NCBI GenBank assembly: GCA_019113915.1
Contig: DXGM01000038.1
Span: 108,020 to 172,019, forward strand
Source: Candidatus Gordonibacter avicola
Lineage (GTDB): Bacteria; Actinomycetota; Coriobacteriia; Coriobacteriales; Eggerthellaceae
Length of the DNA stretch: 64,000 nucleotides
Direction: 5' to 3'
Shown here: piece after piece, positions 14,691 to 23,897 of the stretch
Numbering within the stretch: the stretch's first letter is position 1
How the letters are laid out: each line of letters opens with the position of its first letter
Program-made: the position numbers and the translations under genes
Notes under the pieces: model-generated
What the model saw: only the letters and a program-made list of their open reading frames with translations
Told to the model about the DNA's origin: nothing
The model's database searches: none

Positions 14691-15332
14691 TCAGTAGATG
14701 GACGTGCCGTACTGCAACAGGACGAACTCGTCGAGCACGTGCTCAACATCGGCCACGAGGTGGGTTGAAAGCAGGATGGTGGCATCGCGATGGTAGTTGC
14801 GAATGATGGTGTCTAAAATGAAGTCGCGTGCCGCCGGGTCGACGCCGCCGATGGGTTCGTCGAGCAGATAGAGTGCCGCACGTCGCGCCATCACCATGAC
14901 AAGCTGCACTTTTTCCTTCGTACCCTTCGAGAGCGCGCCAAGGTGCGCATCCTGTGGAACCGCCAAGCGTGCGAGCATGTCCTGGGCGAGCAGTCGGTCG
15001 AAGTCGGCGTAGAAGTCTTCGAAGTACCGTATCGCCTGCGACACTTTCATACCTGGCGCGAAATACGGGCGTTCGGGCAGATAGGACACAAGCGCCTTCG
15101 TGTCAGGCCCCGGCTCGCGACCACAGATGAGCACCTGACCAGCCGTAGGACGCAGAAGCCCCGCGATAAGCTTGATAAGCGTTGTTTTGCCGCTACCGTT
15201 CGGACCGAGCAACCCCACCACGCGCCCGCGCGGCAACGTAAGGAAAAGCGGAGCGAGCGCTGGCTGCGCACCATAGCACTTCTCAAGCCCCCTACACTCA
15301 AGCACCGGTATCGCCACTTCCTCGTAGGCCAT
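14691..15332 (-). CDS. Orphan ABC transporter ATP-binding protein, C-terminally short
   Basis: 213 residues from the ATG at 15332 (AAAGGGGGG upstream). Walker A (LLGPNGSGKTTL), a signature-like LSKGTKEKVQLVMVM, Walker B (ALYLLDEP) and the switch His (LSTHL) are intact. It ends at QYGTSIY, where relatives of the YtrB/CcmA type continue for 50 or more residues, and no permease gene follows. It may be a truncated remnant or use a permease encoded elsewhere. Confidence 0.75.
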   Translation of the reverse strand: MAYEEVAIPVLECRGLEKCYGAQPALAPLFLTLPRGRVVGLLGPNGSGKTTLIKLIAGLLRPTAGQVLICGREPGPDTKALVSYLPERPYFAPGMKVSQAIRYFEDFYADFDRLLAQDMLARLAVPQDAHLGALSKGTKEKVQLVMVMARRAALYLLDEPIGGVDPAARDFILDTIIRNYHRDATILLSTHLVADVEHVLDEFVLLQYGTSIY

Positions 15333-15413
15333 AAGCCCCCCTTTGCGTCGTCCGCCTCCCCCATTCGCGCGAACTTTATGGTGGAGGGTTCGGCGGCCTT
15401 CGGCCACCGAACC

Positions 15414-16829
15414 CTATTTCATCATGTCTTGTAAATTCTTCAAGTCCGCCATGCTCATGCCGCCCATACCGCCGGGGAGGCCCATGCGGCGGCGACGGCC
15501 CTTCTTGCCTTTCTTACCCTTTTTGCCGCCCGCCAGTTCCTCGGCGGAAGGCATGAACTTCTTCATCATCTTTTTTGTTTCGTTGAACTTCTTGATGAGT
15601 TGGTTCACATCCGACACACTCACGCCAGCACCAGCCGCAATGCGCGCGCGGCGCGAGCCGTTCAGTAGGTCGGGCTTCTCACGTTCGGCCTTCGTCATAG
15701 AGTTGATGATAACTTCCATGTGATCGAGCGCGCCCTCGTCCACCTGGCCACTTCCGAGCGCCTTATCGCCGCCGGGCAGCGCAGCAATCAGCTTCGACAC
15801 GCCACCCATCTTGCGAATTTGGCGGTTCATGTCGATGAAGTCGTTCAGGGTGAGGTTCGCACGCATCATGCGTTCGGCCTGCTCCTGCTCCACTTCTTCC
15901 TGCTGCACCTTCACGGCGCTCTCGATGAGGCTGACCACATCACCCATGCCGAGGATGCGCTTCGCCATGCGGTCGGGGTGGAATTCTTCCAGCGAGTCGG
16001 GTTTCTCGCCCGACGAGATGAACTTGATGGGCTTGCCCGTCACCTGCTTGATGGAAAGGGCACCGCCGCCGCGCGCGTCGCCGTCCATCTTCGACATGAT
16101 AACGCCGTCGAAATCCACGCGCTCGGCGAATGCGCTGGCCACGTTCACCACGTCTTGGCCGGTCATGGCATCCACCACCATGAGAATCTGGTCAGGCTTC
16201 ACGGCGCGCTTGATGGCTTCAGCTTCTTCCATCATCTCGTCGTCCACGTGGAGGCGGCCCGCCGTGTCCACAATCACCACGTCGCGTAGGTTGTCGATGG
16301 CGTCCTGGATGCCCTCCTGGGCAATGCGCACGGGGTCCTGCCCGTCACCGCGATACACGCGCACGCCAATCTCGCCGCCAAGCGTTTGCAGCTGGTCGGC
16401 CGCCGCGGGACGGTACACGTCGCAAGCCACGAGCAGCGGGTTGTGGTTCTCCTGCTTCAGACGATACGCCAGCTTCGCGGCGGCGGTCGTCTTGCCGGAG
16501 CCTTGCAGTCCCACCAGCATAATAACGTTGGGAATGCGGCTTCCCAGCACCAGCTTGGAGTCGGTGCGACCGAGTAGTTCCGTCAGTTCGTCAAGCACAA
16601 TCTTGATGACGTTTTGCGCCGGCGTGAGCGAGTCGAGCACCTCCGCATCAAGGCAGCGCTCCTTCGTGCGCGCGACGAACGTCTTCACCACCTTGAAGTT
16701 GACGTCGGCCTCCAGAAGCGCCATGCGAATCTCGCGCATAGCGTCGTTGATATCGTCTTCGGTCAGGCGGCCCTTGCCACGCAACCCACTAAATATGCCC
16801 TGCAGTCGTTCGGAAAGGTTCTCAAGCAT
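15414..16829 (-). CDS. ffh: Signal recognition particle protein
   Basis: 471 residues from the ATG at 16829 (AAGGAG upstream); an in-frame extension to 16979 is not expected. N domain (MLENLSERLQGIFSGLRGKG), GTPase G domain (VGLQGSGKTT at 106-115, DTAGR, TKMDGDARGG-like SKMDGDARGGGAL) and a Met-rich M domain ending GMGGMSMADLKNLQDMMK. It binds signal peptides and the 4.5S RNA and docks with FtsY, encoded 3 kb upstream on the same strand. Confidence 0.97.
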   Translation of the reverse strand: MLENLSERLQGIFSGLRGKGRLTEDDINDAMREIRMALLEADVNFKVVKTFVARTKERCLDAEVLDSLTPAQNVIKIVLDELTELLGRTDSKLVLGSRIPNVIMLVGLQGSGKTTAAAKLAYRLKQENHNPLLVACDVYRPAAADQLQTLGGEIGVRVYRGDGQDPVRIAQEGIQDAIDNLRDVVIVDTAGRLHVDDEMMEEAEAIKRAVKPDQILMVVDAMTGQDVVNVASAFAERVDFDGVIMSKMDGDARGGGALSIKQVTGKPIKFISSGEKPDSLEEFHPDRMAKRILGMGDVVSLIESAVKVQQEEVEQEQAERMMRANLTLNDFIDMNRQIRKMGGVSKLIAALPGGDKALGSGQVDEGALDHMEVIINSMTKAEREKPDLLNGSRRARIAAGAGVSVSDVNQLIKKFNETKKMMKKFMPSAEELAGGKKGKKGKKGRRRRMGLPGGMGGMSMADLKNLQDMMK

Positions 16830-16985
16830 GGGAAAAACTCCTTGCCGCGAAGTAACGTTTTCAATCAAACTCGAATTATAACGAAGCGAAGCGAGTCGCG
16901 CCTTCCCTCCCCCAAAACTGCGTGAATGAGGTGGTGTGATGACACCTTCGTCTACTGACGGAGAACTCCGGCGAGGCACTTACTG

Positions 16986-18044
16986 CTAGAAGCCTGCCCA
17001 CACGGGGTTTCGTTCGGCGGCGAGGTCGTTAACGGTGTCGATGTTGCGTTGGACGTGGCGTGCAGCGTGTTCAACAAAGGCTGCGGGCAAGGCGGAATTG
17101 GTTGAGAGCACCTCGCGCACCTCATCGGCAAAGTTGGCGAGCAAGATGGGATCATACCAACTGAGATCCTCCACACGAGCCAGCTGTTGGGATGGGTATT
17201 CATCAAACGGGTTCGCCGTCCACGTGAAGCGCGCCTGCTCAAGTTCAGGCAACGAGGCGCGCGAGAAAAAGCCCGCCCCGTTGTCAAAGAGCGGCGCCAC
17301 GCGCCAGCCATCCAGCGACTCAACCGTGCGCACGAGGCCAAAGTTGCAGCGATGGCGGTCAAAGTTAGCCATGAGGTGGTCACACACGATCATCTTCGCA
17401 AGGCTTGTGCGAACGTCAGGTATGCCCTTACTCTCACAAAACGCCGCATAGCCGCGGTAGAAATCGCGCCCTTCGCTGATGCCAGCGCACACCGCCACAT
17501 CAGCGGCGGGCACGAACTCAGTTTCAGGCGTGACGAATGTCGGGCAAGACGAGCAGGCATGACCATCGCGTTCCACCAGCCGATAGGGTACGTACTCCCC
17601 TTCGCTCAGCAGGCGCTTCATGAGCCGCGTGGCAAGCAATTCGTTGTACGGTTCGCGTTCGTCACTTCCCGAAGAGCCTTTGATCAGGAAGTCTGTACCT
17701 CGCACGCGTTCCCATCGCTTCTCGAGCGCACCCGGCGTTGAACTGTCAGGCGTGCGCAGCGGACCTTCTGTCGCACGCTCATAACCGTTTTCGAAGAAGT
17801 TGACCTCATACCAATCAAGGTTGACCCCTTCCGGTTTAAACCAATACTGATCGGAAAGGTTCAAACCCAGCGAGCCAAACATGAGCGCATCGGTGGACGA
17901 AACACACGCCGCACGCATCAGACGCGCCGCCTCCGGACGCAGCGGCGGCATATAACGACGACGCAGCCAGGTGGCAAAGTCGTCCGCATTTGGCCTGCGA
18001 CCTTCCATTCCGGCACCCAAGCGGCGCCCACGCCGCTCCTTCAT
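16986..18044 (-). CDS. HipA-like kinase domain protein (possibly frameshifted from upstream HTH frame)
   Basis: About 350 residues. Kinase-like motifs: a nucleotide-site Lys region (TDFLIKGSSGSDEREPYNEL), the catalytic loop CDHLMANFDRHRCNFG (HipA-type N-F-D-R-H-x2-N) and the metal-binding VAPLFDNGAGFF. These match HipA-type Ser/Thr kinases that use the PI3/4-kinase fold. The extreme N-terminus shares its DNA with the end of the HTH frame (17836-18330); around 18020 the expected protein appears to switch frames, so the annotated start is uncertain. HTH part and kinase may form one regulator or a toxin-antitoxin-like pair. Confidence 0.6.
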   Translation of the reverse strand: MKERRGRRLGAGMEGRRPNADDFATWLRRRYMPPLRPEAARLMRAACVSSTDALMFGSLGLNLSDQYWFKPEGVNLDWYEVNFFENGYERATEGPLRTPDSSTPGALEKRWERVRGTDFLIKGSSGSDEREPYNELLATRLMKRLLSEGEYVPYRLVERDGHACSSCPTFVTPETEFVPAADVAVCAGISEGRDFYRGYAAFCESKGIPDVRTSLAKMIVCDHLMANFDRHRCNFGLVRTVESLDGWRVAPLFDNGAGFFSRASLPELEQARFTWTANPFDEYPSQQLARVEDLSWYDPILLANFADEVREVLSTNSALPAAFVEHAARHVQRNIDTVNDLAAERNPVWAGF

Positions 18045-18330
18045 GCACGGTACCGATGGAAACACGCTTGCGCTCATCGTCATACACGAAGTCAAACACA
18101 GCATGGTTGCGATTCATCAATGTGTACGATTTAAGGCTCATCAGGCGTTTCTGCCCCATCTTTGGCCGCCCTGAAATGCGCGGCATGCGGGCGCGCTCTT
18201 CAACCGAGCGCTCATCAATCATCCACGAGCGCCCGAAGCGTTCAGCTGTCAAGTCGCCCGCCTCGATAAGGGCAAGCACGCGCCGACTTGATACGCCAAG
18301 CCTCTCCGCCGCTTGTGCTGTGGTGAGCAT
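17836..18330 (-). CDS. Excisionase-type HTH protein preceding HipA-like kinase
   Basis: From ATG 18330 (AAGGAGTCCGT upstream) the frame gives an HTH_17 domain (LTTAQAAERLGVSSRRVLAL, then GRSWMIDERSVEE) and a segment LMNRNHAVFDFVYDDERKRV that looks conserved. After about residue 105 the sequence becomes low-information and Cys/Ala-rich, consistent with reading out of frame, while the neighbouring frame continues as the kinase. I read this as an N-terminal DNA-binding part fused in origin to the kinase. A perfect inverted repeat just upstream is its likely operator. Confidence 0.6.
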   Translation of the reverse strand: MLTTAQAAERLGVSSRRVLALIEAGDLTAERFGRSWMIDERSVEERARMPRISGRPKMGQKRLMSLKSYTLMNRNHAVFDFVYDDERKRVSIGTVHEGAAWAPLGCRNGRSQAKCGRLCHLAASSLYAAAASGGGASDACGVCFVHRCAHVWLAGFEPFRSVLV

Positions 18331-18372
18331 ACGGACTCCTTCCGAACGCATTCGCTAAAGAAGGAGTTTATT

Positions 18373-18432
18373 GTACCGCATTCGGAATACTTTTTCTGAT
18401 GCCTCTAGATAAAAGTATTCCGAATGCGGTAC
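18373..18432. promoter_or_regulatory. Perfect 22-bp inverted repeat upstream of the HTH/HipA locus
   Basis: Arms 18373-18394 and 18411-18432 are exact inverses (core GTACCGCATTCGGAATAC) with a 16-nt loop. Each arm itself has dyad symmetry around TTCGGAA. It lies 43 bp upstream of the HTH start, fitting autoregulation, and 21 bp after the GGDEF gene stop, so it could also be a terminator for that gene. Confidence 0.65.
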
Positions 18433-18452
18433 ACTTTTGCTCGTGGGAGGGG

Positions 18453-19778
18453 TTAGGTTGTATCCTGGTCGTATAAGACGTAGCGGTTGCGGCCGGATTC
18501 TTTTGCTTGGTAGAGGGCGGCGTCGGCTTCGCGGTACAGCTTTTCAAATGATGCGTTGCTTCCCACGCTCACACTCATGCCAACGCTGCAGGTGATGGGC
18601 TTACCCAGCGTAAACTCCCCCACGGAGGGAAACACACTGCAGATGCGGCGCGCGATACAGGCGGCGTCATCAATGCTCGTAATGCCGTCCAAAAACACGC
18701 AGAACTCGTCGCCGCCGATGCGCCCGACGCAGTCCTGCTCGCGCACCACGCCTCGCACCGCGTTTGCGCCTCCCACCAGCACCGCATCTCCCAGCGGATG
18801 ACCGTAAGAATCGTTGATACCCTTAAAGTCATCGTAATCGAAGATAAGAAACGCATTCATGTGCTGGGGCTTGGCCTCTTGCAAGCACCGATTCACGAGC
18901 GAGCGCAGCGCGCTGGGCCCAAGCACTCCCGTCAGATCGTCGGAAGCCGCTTGGAGTTGGAGAAACTCGCGTTCGCGCTTCTGATCGTCAATGTCACTGA
19001 ACCGATAGATGGTTTTGAGCAGCGTACCTTCCTCGGAGCGGATCGTGCGACCACTGATGGACATCCACACGTTTTTCCCGTCAACACGGGTAATCAGCCG
19101 CTCCAGCGAAACGATCTCGGACCCCATCAACACATGCGCGTTCGCCTTATCAAGCAGCTGCATATTCCGCTCGCCGTGGTGTTGCTCGGCGTATGCACTG
19201 AAGTGCTTGATGCGCTCCGGGCCGTCATAATAGGGCTGAAATGCGCCAAGTACCGTCAGTTCATCGAGCACGTGATCGTATTCCACGAACATTTCGCCCG
19301 TTAGATCCATGAGAACCCGCCGACGCTCCAGTTCCTCTTTTAGTTGCTCGCTCGTCTCCACCACATCGGTCACGTCGGTGTAGAACACGTAGATGATGGG
19401 AAACTGCCCTTGATAAACCTCGCCAGTAGGAACGCCGCGCGCCTTGACCCAGCGGAACCCGCCCTCTTTGCGATACAAACGATACGTGCAGGTGAAGGGC
19501 TCGTTCGCCGCCACTGCGTCCATGATGGCCTGCCGCACCATCTGACGATCATCAACATGAATATAGATATCGCTGTTGAAACCCTGCTTTTCGACGTCCA
19601 CACGATCGACTTCGGACAGAGCGGCAAGGCCGTCGCTGAAATAGAGAACGGTGAATTCTTCGTTACACGCGAATTTACCCAAACCGTCGGAGATGGAGTC
19701 GAGTACCTTTTCAAGCCCGCGACGATCATGTTCAACGAGTCTGTCAGACAATACCGGTTCCTTTTCGTTGCGAGCCAT
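18453..19778 (-). CDS. PAS-PAS-GGDEF diguanylate cyclase
   Basis: 441 residues from ATG 19778 (G-rich ribosome-binding site). Two PAS-like sensor regions (about 20-140, with YRLYRKEGGFRWVKARGVP, and 150-275, with LLKTIYRFSDIDDQKR) precede a GGDEF domain (DDLTGVLGPSALRSLV, YDDFKGINDSYGHPLGD, RIGGDEFCVFL). The intact GGDEF motif predicts c-di-GMP synthesis. No membrane helix. An inhibitory-site R-x-x-D was not identified. Confidence 0.9.
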   Translation of the reverse strand: MARNEKEPVLSDRLVEHDRRGLEKVLDSISDGLGKFACNEEFTVLYFSDGLAALSEVDRVDVEKQGFNSDIYIHVDDRQMVRQAIMDAVAANEPFTCTYRLYRKEGGFRWVKARGVPTGEVYQGQFPIIYVFYTDVTDVVETSEQLKEELERRRVLMDLTGEMFVEYDHVLDELTVLGAFQPYYDGPERIKHFSAYAEQHHGERNMQLLDKANAHVLMGSEIVSLERLITRVDGKNVWMSISGRTIRSEEGTLLKTIYRFSDIDDQKREREFLQLQAASDDLTGVLGPSALRSLVNRCLQEAKPQHMNAFLIFDYDDFKGINDSYGHPLGDAVLVGGANAVRGVVREQDCVGRIGGDEFCVFLDGITSIDDAACIARRICSVFPSVGEFTLGKPITCSVGMSVSVGSNASFEKLYREADAALYQAKESGRNRYVLYDQDTT

Positions 19779-19977
19779 CCACACCCCCCTGTTCTATCCC
19801 GAAAAGAGAGACGAGTATAGCACGGCCCCCCACCCCACACCCGAGGCGCAACCCCAGGTTGAAGCGCACATTTGGGAAGAGGTGAAGGTGACGAAAGGGC
19901 CGGCGAAGACACCTTCCCTGTTCGCATGCATCAAACAGCAGTGGTATCAGATGAACCGAAACACCTTACTGAAGCGG

Positions 19978-20000
19978 TCGGCGCGCGACAAGCGCGCCGA
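19978..20000. terminator. Hairpin after ftsY
   Basis: TCGGCGCGC and GCGCGCCGA form a perfect 9-bp stem with a 5-nt loop, starting 16 nt beyond the ftsY stop. There is no T-run, so it may be a pause or processing site rather than a classical terminator. Confidence 0.5.
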
Positions 20001-20016
20001 CGCTCACAAGAATACC

Positions 20017-20937
20017 CTATTCGCGTTCGTCGAAGTCGCCGACGAGGGCGCGGGCGAAGTCGTGGGGGTCGAAGTCTTTGAGGTCGTCGAGGCCCTCGCC
20101 GACGCCGATCTTGAGTACGGGAAGGCCCAACTCGTGGCTCACGGCCAGCGCGATGCCACCCTTCGCGGTGCCGTCGAGCTTCGTCACAATGACGCCGTCC
20201 AAATCGAGGGCGCGGTCGAACTCGCGCGCCTGGGCCAGGCCGTTTTGACCGGTGGTGGCATCGGTCACCAGCACCGTGTACACGGGCATGTTTGCGCGCT
20301 TACGCACCACACCTACCACTTTCTCCAGTTCGCGCATGAGGTCGGCCGATGTGTGCAGGCGGCCAGCCGTGTCCACCAGCACCAGATCGGCGCCCTCAGC
20401 TTCGGCGCGCTCGATGGTGTCGTAGCACACACTCGCCGGGTCGCTGCCGCGCTCGCGCGTGACCACTTCCACGCCGGCACGCTGCGCCCACACTTCCAGC
20501 TGCTCAATGGCCGCCGCGCGAAACGTATCGGCACTGCCCAGAAGCACCGTGCGCCCGGCGTCGGTGGCTTCCTTGGCCAGCTTGCCCACCGTGGTGGTTT
20601 TACCGGTGCCGTTGATACCCACGAAGAGCACGATGGCCTCGCCACCGCCGAACACTTCCTCGCCGCCCGGCGTAAACGTGCTGGCTATCTGGTCGTTTAA
20701 GAGGTCAAGCACGGCATACGCATCCGGCAGAGCTTTGCGCGTGGCTTGGTCGCGCAGGTTCTCAACAATCTCACTTGCCGCCGCGCCGCCAATGTCAGCC
20801 AAGATGAGCGTTTCCTCAAGGCCGTCCCAAAAGTCCTCGTCCAAGTCGGGACCGCGGTCCAGAAGGACGTTCATCTGCTCCTTAAACTTATCACGCGAAC
20901 GAGACAACCCCTCGCTAATGCGCTCAAAAAATCCCAT
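20017..20937 (-). CDS. ftsY: Signal recognition particle receptor
   Basis: 306 residues from ATG 20937 (AAGGAG, 6 nt spacing). NG-domain protein without a long acidic A domain: N domain (GFFERISEGLSRSRDKFKEQ), G1 LFVGINGTGKTTTVGKLA, DTFRAAA, DTAGRLHTS, TKLDGTAKGG. It receives Ffh-bound ribosomes at the membrane. The AT-rich restriction island begins just upstream, separating ftsY from smc, its usual neighbour. Confidence 0.96.
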   Translation of the reverse strand: MGFFERISEGLSRSRDKFKEQMNVLLDRGPDLDEDFWDGLEETLILADIGGAAASEIVENLRDQATRKALPDAYAVLDLLNDQIASTFTPGGEEVFGGGEAIVLFVGINGTGKTTTVGKLAKEATDAGRTVLLGSADTFRAAAIEQLEVWAQRAGVEVVTRERGSDPASVCYDTIERAEAEGADLVLVDTAGRLHTSADLMRELEKVVGVVRKRANMPVYTVLVTDATTGQNGLAQAREFDRALDLDGVIVTKLDGTAKGGIALAVSHELGLPVLKIGVGEGLDDLKDFDPHDFARALVGDFDERE

Positions 20938-20973
20938 GTCAGACTCCTTCAAAAACCGAACAAAATGAAATTA

Positions 20974-22662
20974 TTAGTCTCTCAACCATGATGCAACTTC
21001 AATTTGTACTTTCTCATACCATTCAATCTCGTCACAAACTTGATCTTTTAGCGCTTCAATTCGATTAATTAACTTCATGATATGAAAAGGTTCTGGCTTG
21101 TATGAAGCTTTATAACTATCTTGAATCATCTTTACAAATGTAGAAAGAGAAACAGGAATAATTAAAGCCTTGCCGCCATAATGGCGAATATTTATGTTTT
21201 GCAGATAGTAAAAATGAGCTATAGTCGCGTCTGATACACGAGGGGCGACGAAGAGACAAAAAACCTCTTTATTCCATTTGCTTTTGGCTTTTCCGATATG
21301 CCGTGCAACAGGTTCACCTTCGTTATCATATTGCTTTTGACCACTTTGCAATGTTACTTCAACATTAAGAATGAAATCACCATAATCGCACTCTATATCG
21401 GCTTTATTTCCGGCCGCAGTAGACAAAGGATTTCCGTAATCGTCAAAATTCAGATTGGCATTGATCCTTCCGCCATCGATCATCGTCATCGCACGCCATG
21501 TATTCCATTCAAACATAAGAGGATTATCGTAGTATTCTTTTCGCTTTATACGATCAAATACCTCAACGATATCAAAATACTCTTTCATGTCCTTAATTAC
21601 CAAGATTTTATTATTAAGCAATTGCTCCTTGCGTAGAGTGCGCAAGGAGTCGTATGCATTCTTCAAAGTACTGATATCCATTCCGGATGTACAAAAATTT
21701 TCATCGATATTTTTAATCTTTAATTGAAGAGTCTCTTCATTATCTGTACTTAGTGAGGGAGTCGTAGGATCGAATAGCCAATTTTGGTATTTTTCGAGGT
21801 CATCTACAAACACTGGATCGCGATCAACTGAATCCAAAATGAAATCAACATCTTCTATTCTATCGTGAGCTATTCCTATCGAGTGCCCCGACTGGGAAAC
21901 AGCCGTAAGACCAGTCATAGCAAAATACCTAAAAAGAGCATCTGTATAGTCTCTTGCATTTTGTTTCTTGGTTGAAAGGTATTTCTTTTCACTAAACTCG
22001 CATGATTCTCTAACAGAGTAGTTTTTGTTCGAAAGTTCAGAACGATAAATACTTCTCGTTTCAGAATCAAATACCTTCCCAGAAAATTGGACGTACGTTT
22101 CTTTCGTTATAGCCTTTTCCATCCTAAATTTTTCAATCTTCTCAATTATCAGATCAAAACTTCTATAGTCTGTAAGCTGTATTCCAAAAATCTTTATTTC
22201 GTCGAAAGTAACAGAGCCGAAATAACGAATTAAACGTAATAACTCAAGATAAGGTTTACACCAAAAAATATCTCCAAGAGCCTTTGAGGCTTTTTGATAT
22301 GGCGAAGGCAATTGGTACTTCAACATTTGCCTCAACAAAGCTTCTTCCGGGCGCGAGGAATATAAGAATTTTTTACCTGCTTGCGTTAAAGTAATTTCTG
22401 GCCTTAAGTTGATAAAACCAAGCATCTGGGGACCACGATTCACCCTATCCCTAGCAGAAAAGGCGGGATTACTTGATTCATTTTCTGTAGAGTGAAAAAA
22501 ATCCTCTTCAATAAGTAATTTATAATAATTACTTTGAGTGGTCTCATACCATTTATGGCCCTCCAGATTATTTATCAATAATCTAATCTCAGGAATCATT
22601 TTTTCGGGAGATCGTGGTGATGTTGTAAATAGCAGCGTTCTAGTAGACCGTATTGTCCCCAT
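20974..22662 (-). CDS. AlwI-family type II restriction endonuclease
   Basis: 562 residues. The N-terminus (TRTLLFTTSPRSPEKMIPEI) and the C-terminal nuclease block (NKADIECDYGDFILNVEVTL, then GQKQYDNEGEPVARH) match the AlwI family, whose type member cuts beside GGATC. The Asp and Glu of the block fit a PD-(D/E)xK-type metal site. ATG 22662, 2 nt after the methylase stop, is preferred to a TTG at 22677. Base composition is clearly AT-richer than the flanks, indicating transfer. Confidence 0.87.
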   Translation of the reverse strand: MGTIRSTRTLLFTTSPRSPEKMIPEIRLLINNLEGHKWYETTQSNYYKLLIEEDFFHSTENESSNPAFSARDRVNRGPQMLGFINLRPEITLTQAGKKFLYSSRPEEALLRQMLKYQLPSPYQKASKALGDIFWCKPYLELLRLIRYFGSVTFDEIKIFGIQLTDYRSFDLIIEKIEKFRMEKAITKETYVQFSGKVFDSETRSIYRSELSNKNYSVRESCEFSEKKYLSTKKQNARDYTDALFRYFAMTGLTAVSQSGHSIGIAHDRIEDVDFILDSVDRDPVFVDDLEKYQNWLFDPTTPSLSTDNEETLQLKIKNIDENFCTSGMDISTLKNAYDSLRTLRKEQLLNNKILVIKDMKEYFDIVEVFDRIKRKEYYDNPLMFEWNTWRAMTMIDGGRINANLNFDDYGNPLSTAAGNKADIECDYGDFILNVEVTLQSGQKQYDNEGEPVARHIGKAKSKWNKEVFCLFVAPRVSDATIAHFYYLQNINIRHYGGKALIIPVSLSTFVKMIQDSYKASYKPEPFHIMKLINRIEALKDQVCDEIEWYEKVQIEVASWLRD

Positions 22663-22664
22663 AC

Positions 22665-23537
22665 CTAACTCTTCCAATAATTTGAAATTATGATATGTTT
22701 ACTCTCAGATTTAAATCGATTGCGTATATTAACTGAATATGTCTTATCATATTCATCAATTATATACTTCGAATACAGCGACACTGTCAGATCGGTTTTC
22801 CCAATTACCATCAAAGCATTACACTGAAGAGATTCAAAAGCTTCGGCTAACCGTTTATGCTCACGCTCTGTAAAACCATCTAACGTTTCTTTATTACCGT
22901 AATCTGAGAAAACACAGTCGTATGGAGGATCCAAAAAGACAAAATCGTTTCTGTCACACATTTGAAAGACATTTTGGTAATCGCCACACATCATTTTTGT
23001 TCTAGAAAGAAGTTCGATATGGTCAGGAGTTATAAGATGCGTATTAAAATGCTTATATCTACCATAGGGAACATTATACTCTCCGTTCTTGTTATAACGG
23101 ATCATTCCGGAATAAGCTGTCTTATTTATGAAGTAGTATAAAGTGGCAGATGTATATGTGGGCTGCTCGAGCCCATTAAACATACGCCTCATTGTGTAGT
23201 AAAGTTCTTCGTTTGGATCAAGGACACGACTAGAAGGATTTTTTCTTTTCTCTGCATCATATACTGCCCTGTTGGATTCATATATTTCCTGCAAATGTGA
23301 TAATTCCGATCGCACTCTTGGATAGTCATCCCGTAAACCAACATAAAAACCCATTAACCGTTCATTCAAATCATTTACGATTGCATTGCGCGGGGCAAGA
23401 TGAAAAAAGAGAGCCCCTCCACCAAAAAATGGTTCAATATAACGGTTGAACTCAGAAGGCAGATATGGCTCAATAAAACCAATTTCCTTAGATTTTCCTC
23501 CACGATATTTTAAGATAGGTTTAATTTTATTCTCCAT
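22665..23537 (-). CDS. Dam-like DNA adenine N6-methyltransferase (D12 class)
   Basis: 290 residues. Motif X (ILKYRGGKSKEI), motif I (YIEPFFGGGALFFHL), motif IV (FVFLDPPYDC) and the C-terminal K-S-E-S-K-H-I-I-I-S-N-Y segment identify the D12/Dam class of adenine methylases. It is the partner of the restriction enzyme. If it methylates palindromic GATC, a single enzyme would protect both strands of an asymmetric GGATC site (inference). AT-rich like its partner. Confidence 0.9.
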   Translation of the reverse strand: MENKIKPILKYRGGKSKEIGFIEPYLPSEFNRYIEPFFGGGALFFHLAPRNAIVNDLNERLMGFYVGLRDDYPRVRSELSHLQEIYESNRAVYDAEKRKNPSSRVLDPNEELYYTMRRMFNGLEQPTYTSATLYYFINKTAYSGMIRYNKNGEYNVPYGRYKHFNTHLITPDHIELLSRTKMMCGDYQNVFQMCDRNDFVFLDPPYDCVFSDYGNKETLDGFTEREHKRLAEAFESLQCNALMVIGKTDLTVSLYSKYIIDEYDKTYSVNIRNRFKSESKHIIISNYWKS

Positions 23538-23897
23538 TATCGTTTCGCATCACAATGCAACACATAGTTAGTTTTTATAAGCATCTCTAGTTTATGTCAC
23601 AGTTGCGAAAAATCGTCAATCCGTCACCAGAATCCATCATCAGCGTACTGTATTCAGTTGATCATTTTCGTGACACGCGTACGTTGTAAAACAGTATAGA
23701 TTCTACCCATTCGATGCTCAAAGAATTAAAACATCGAAAGGGAACAGTCACGATTTTAAAAACTTAAACAGATTTTGGCTTGTGGATAGTTTAAGGATAG
23801 ACTATAAACGCCATGATACATCACTTATAAACGATTGGTAGCTCATATCGATAAAGGCAACAAAAGCCGTTCAGCTATCAAACGAACAGTAACAGTC
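23538..23897. other. AT-rich gap between methylase and DUF2812 gene
   Basis: No convincing gene on either strand. It is AT-rich like the restriction island and probably carries the methylase promoter plus the island's right junction. No flanking repeat was found. Confidence 0.5.
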
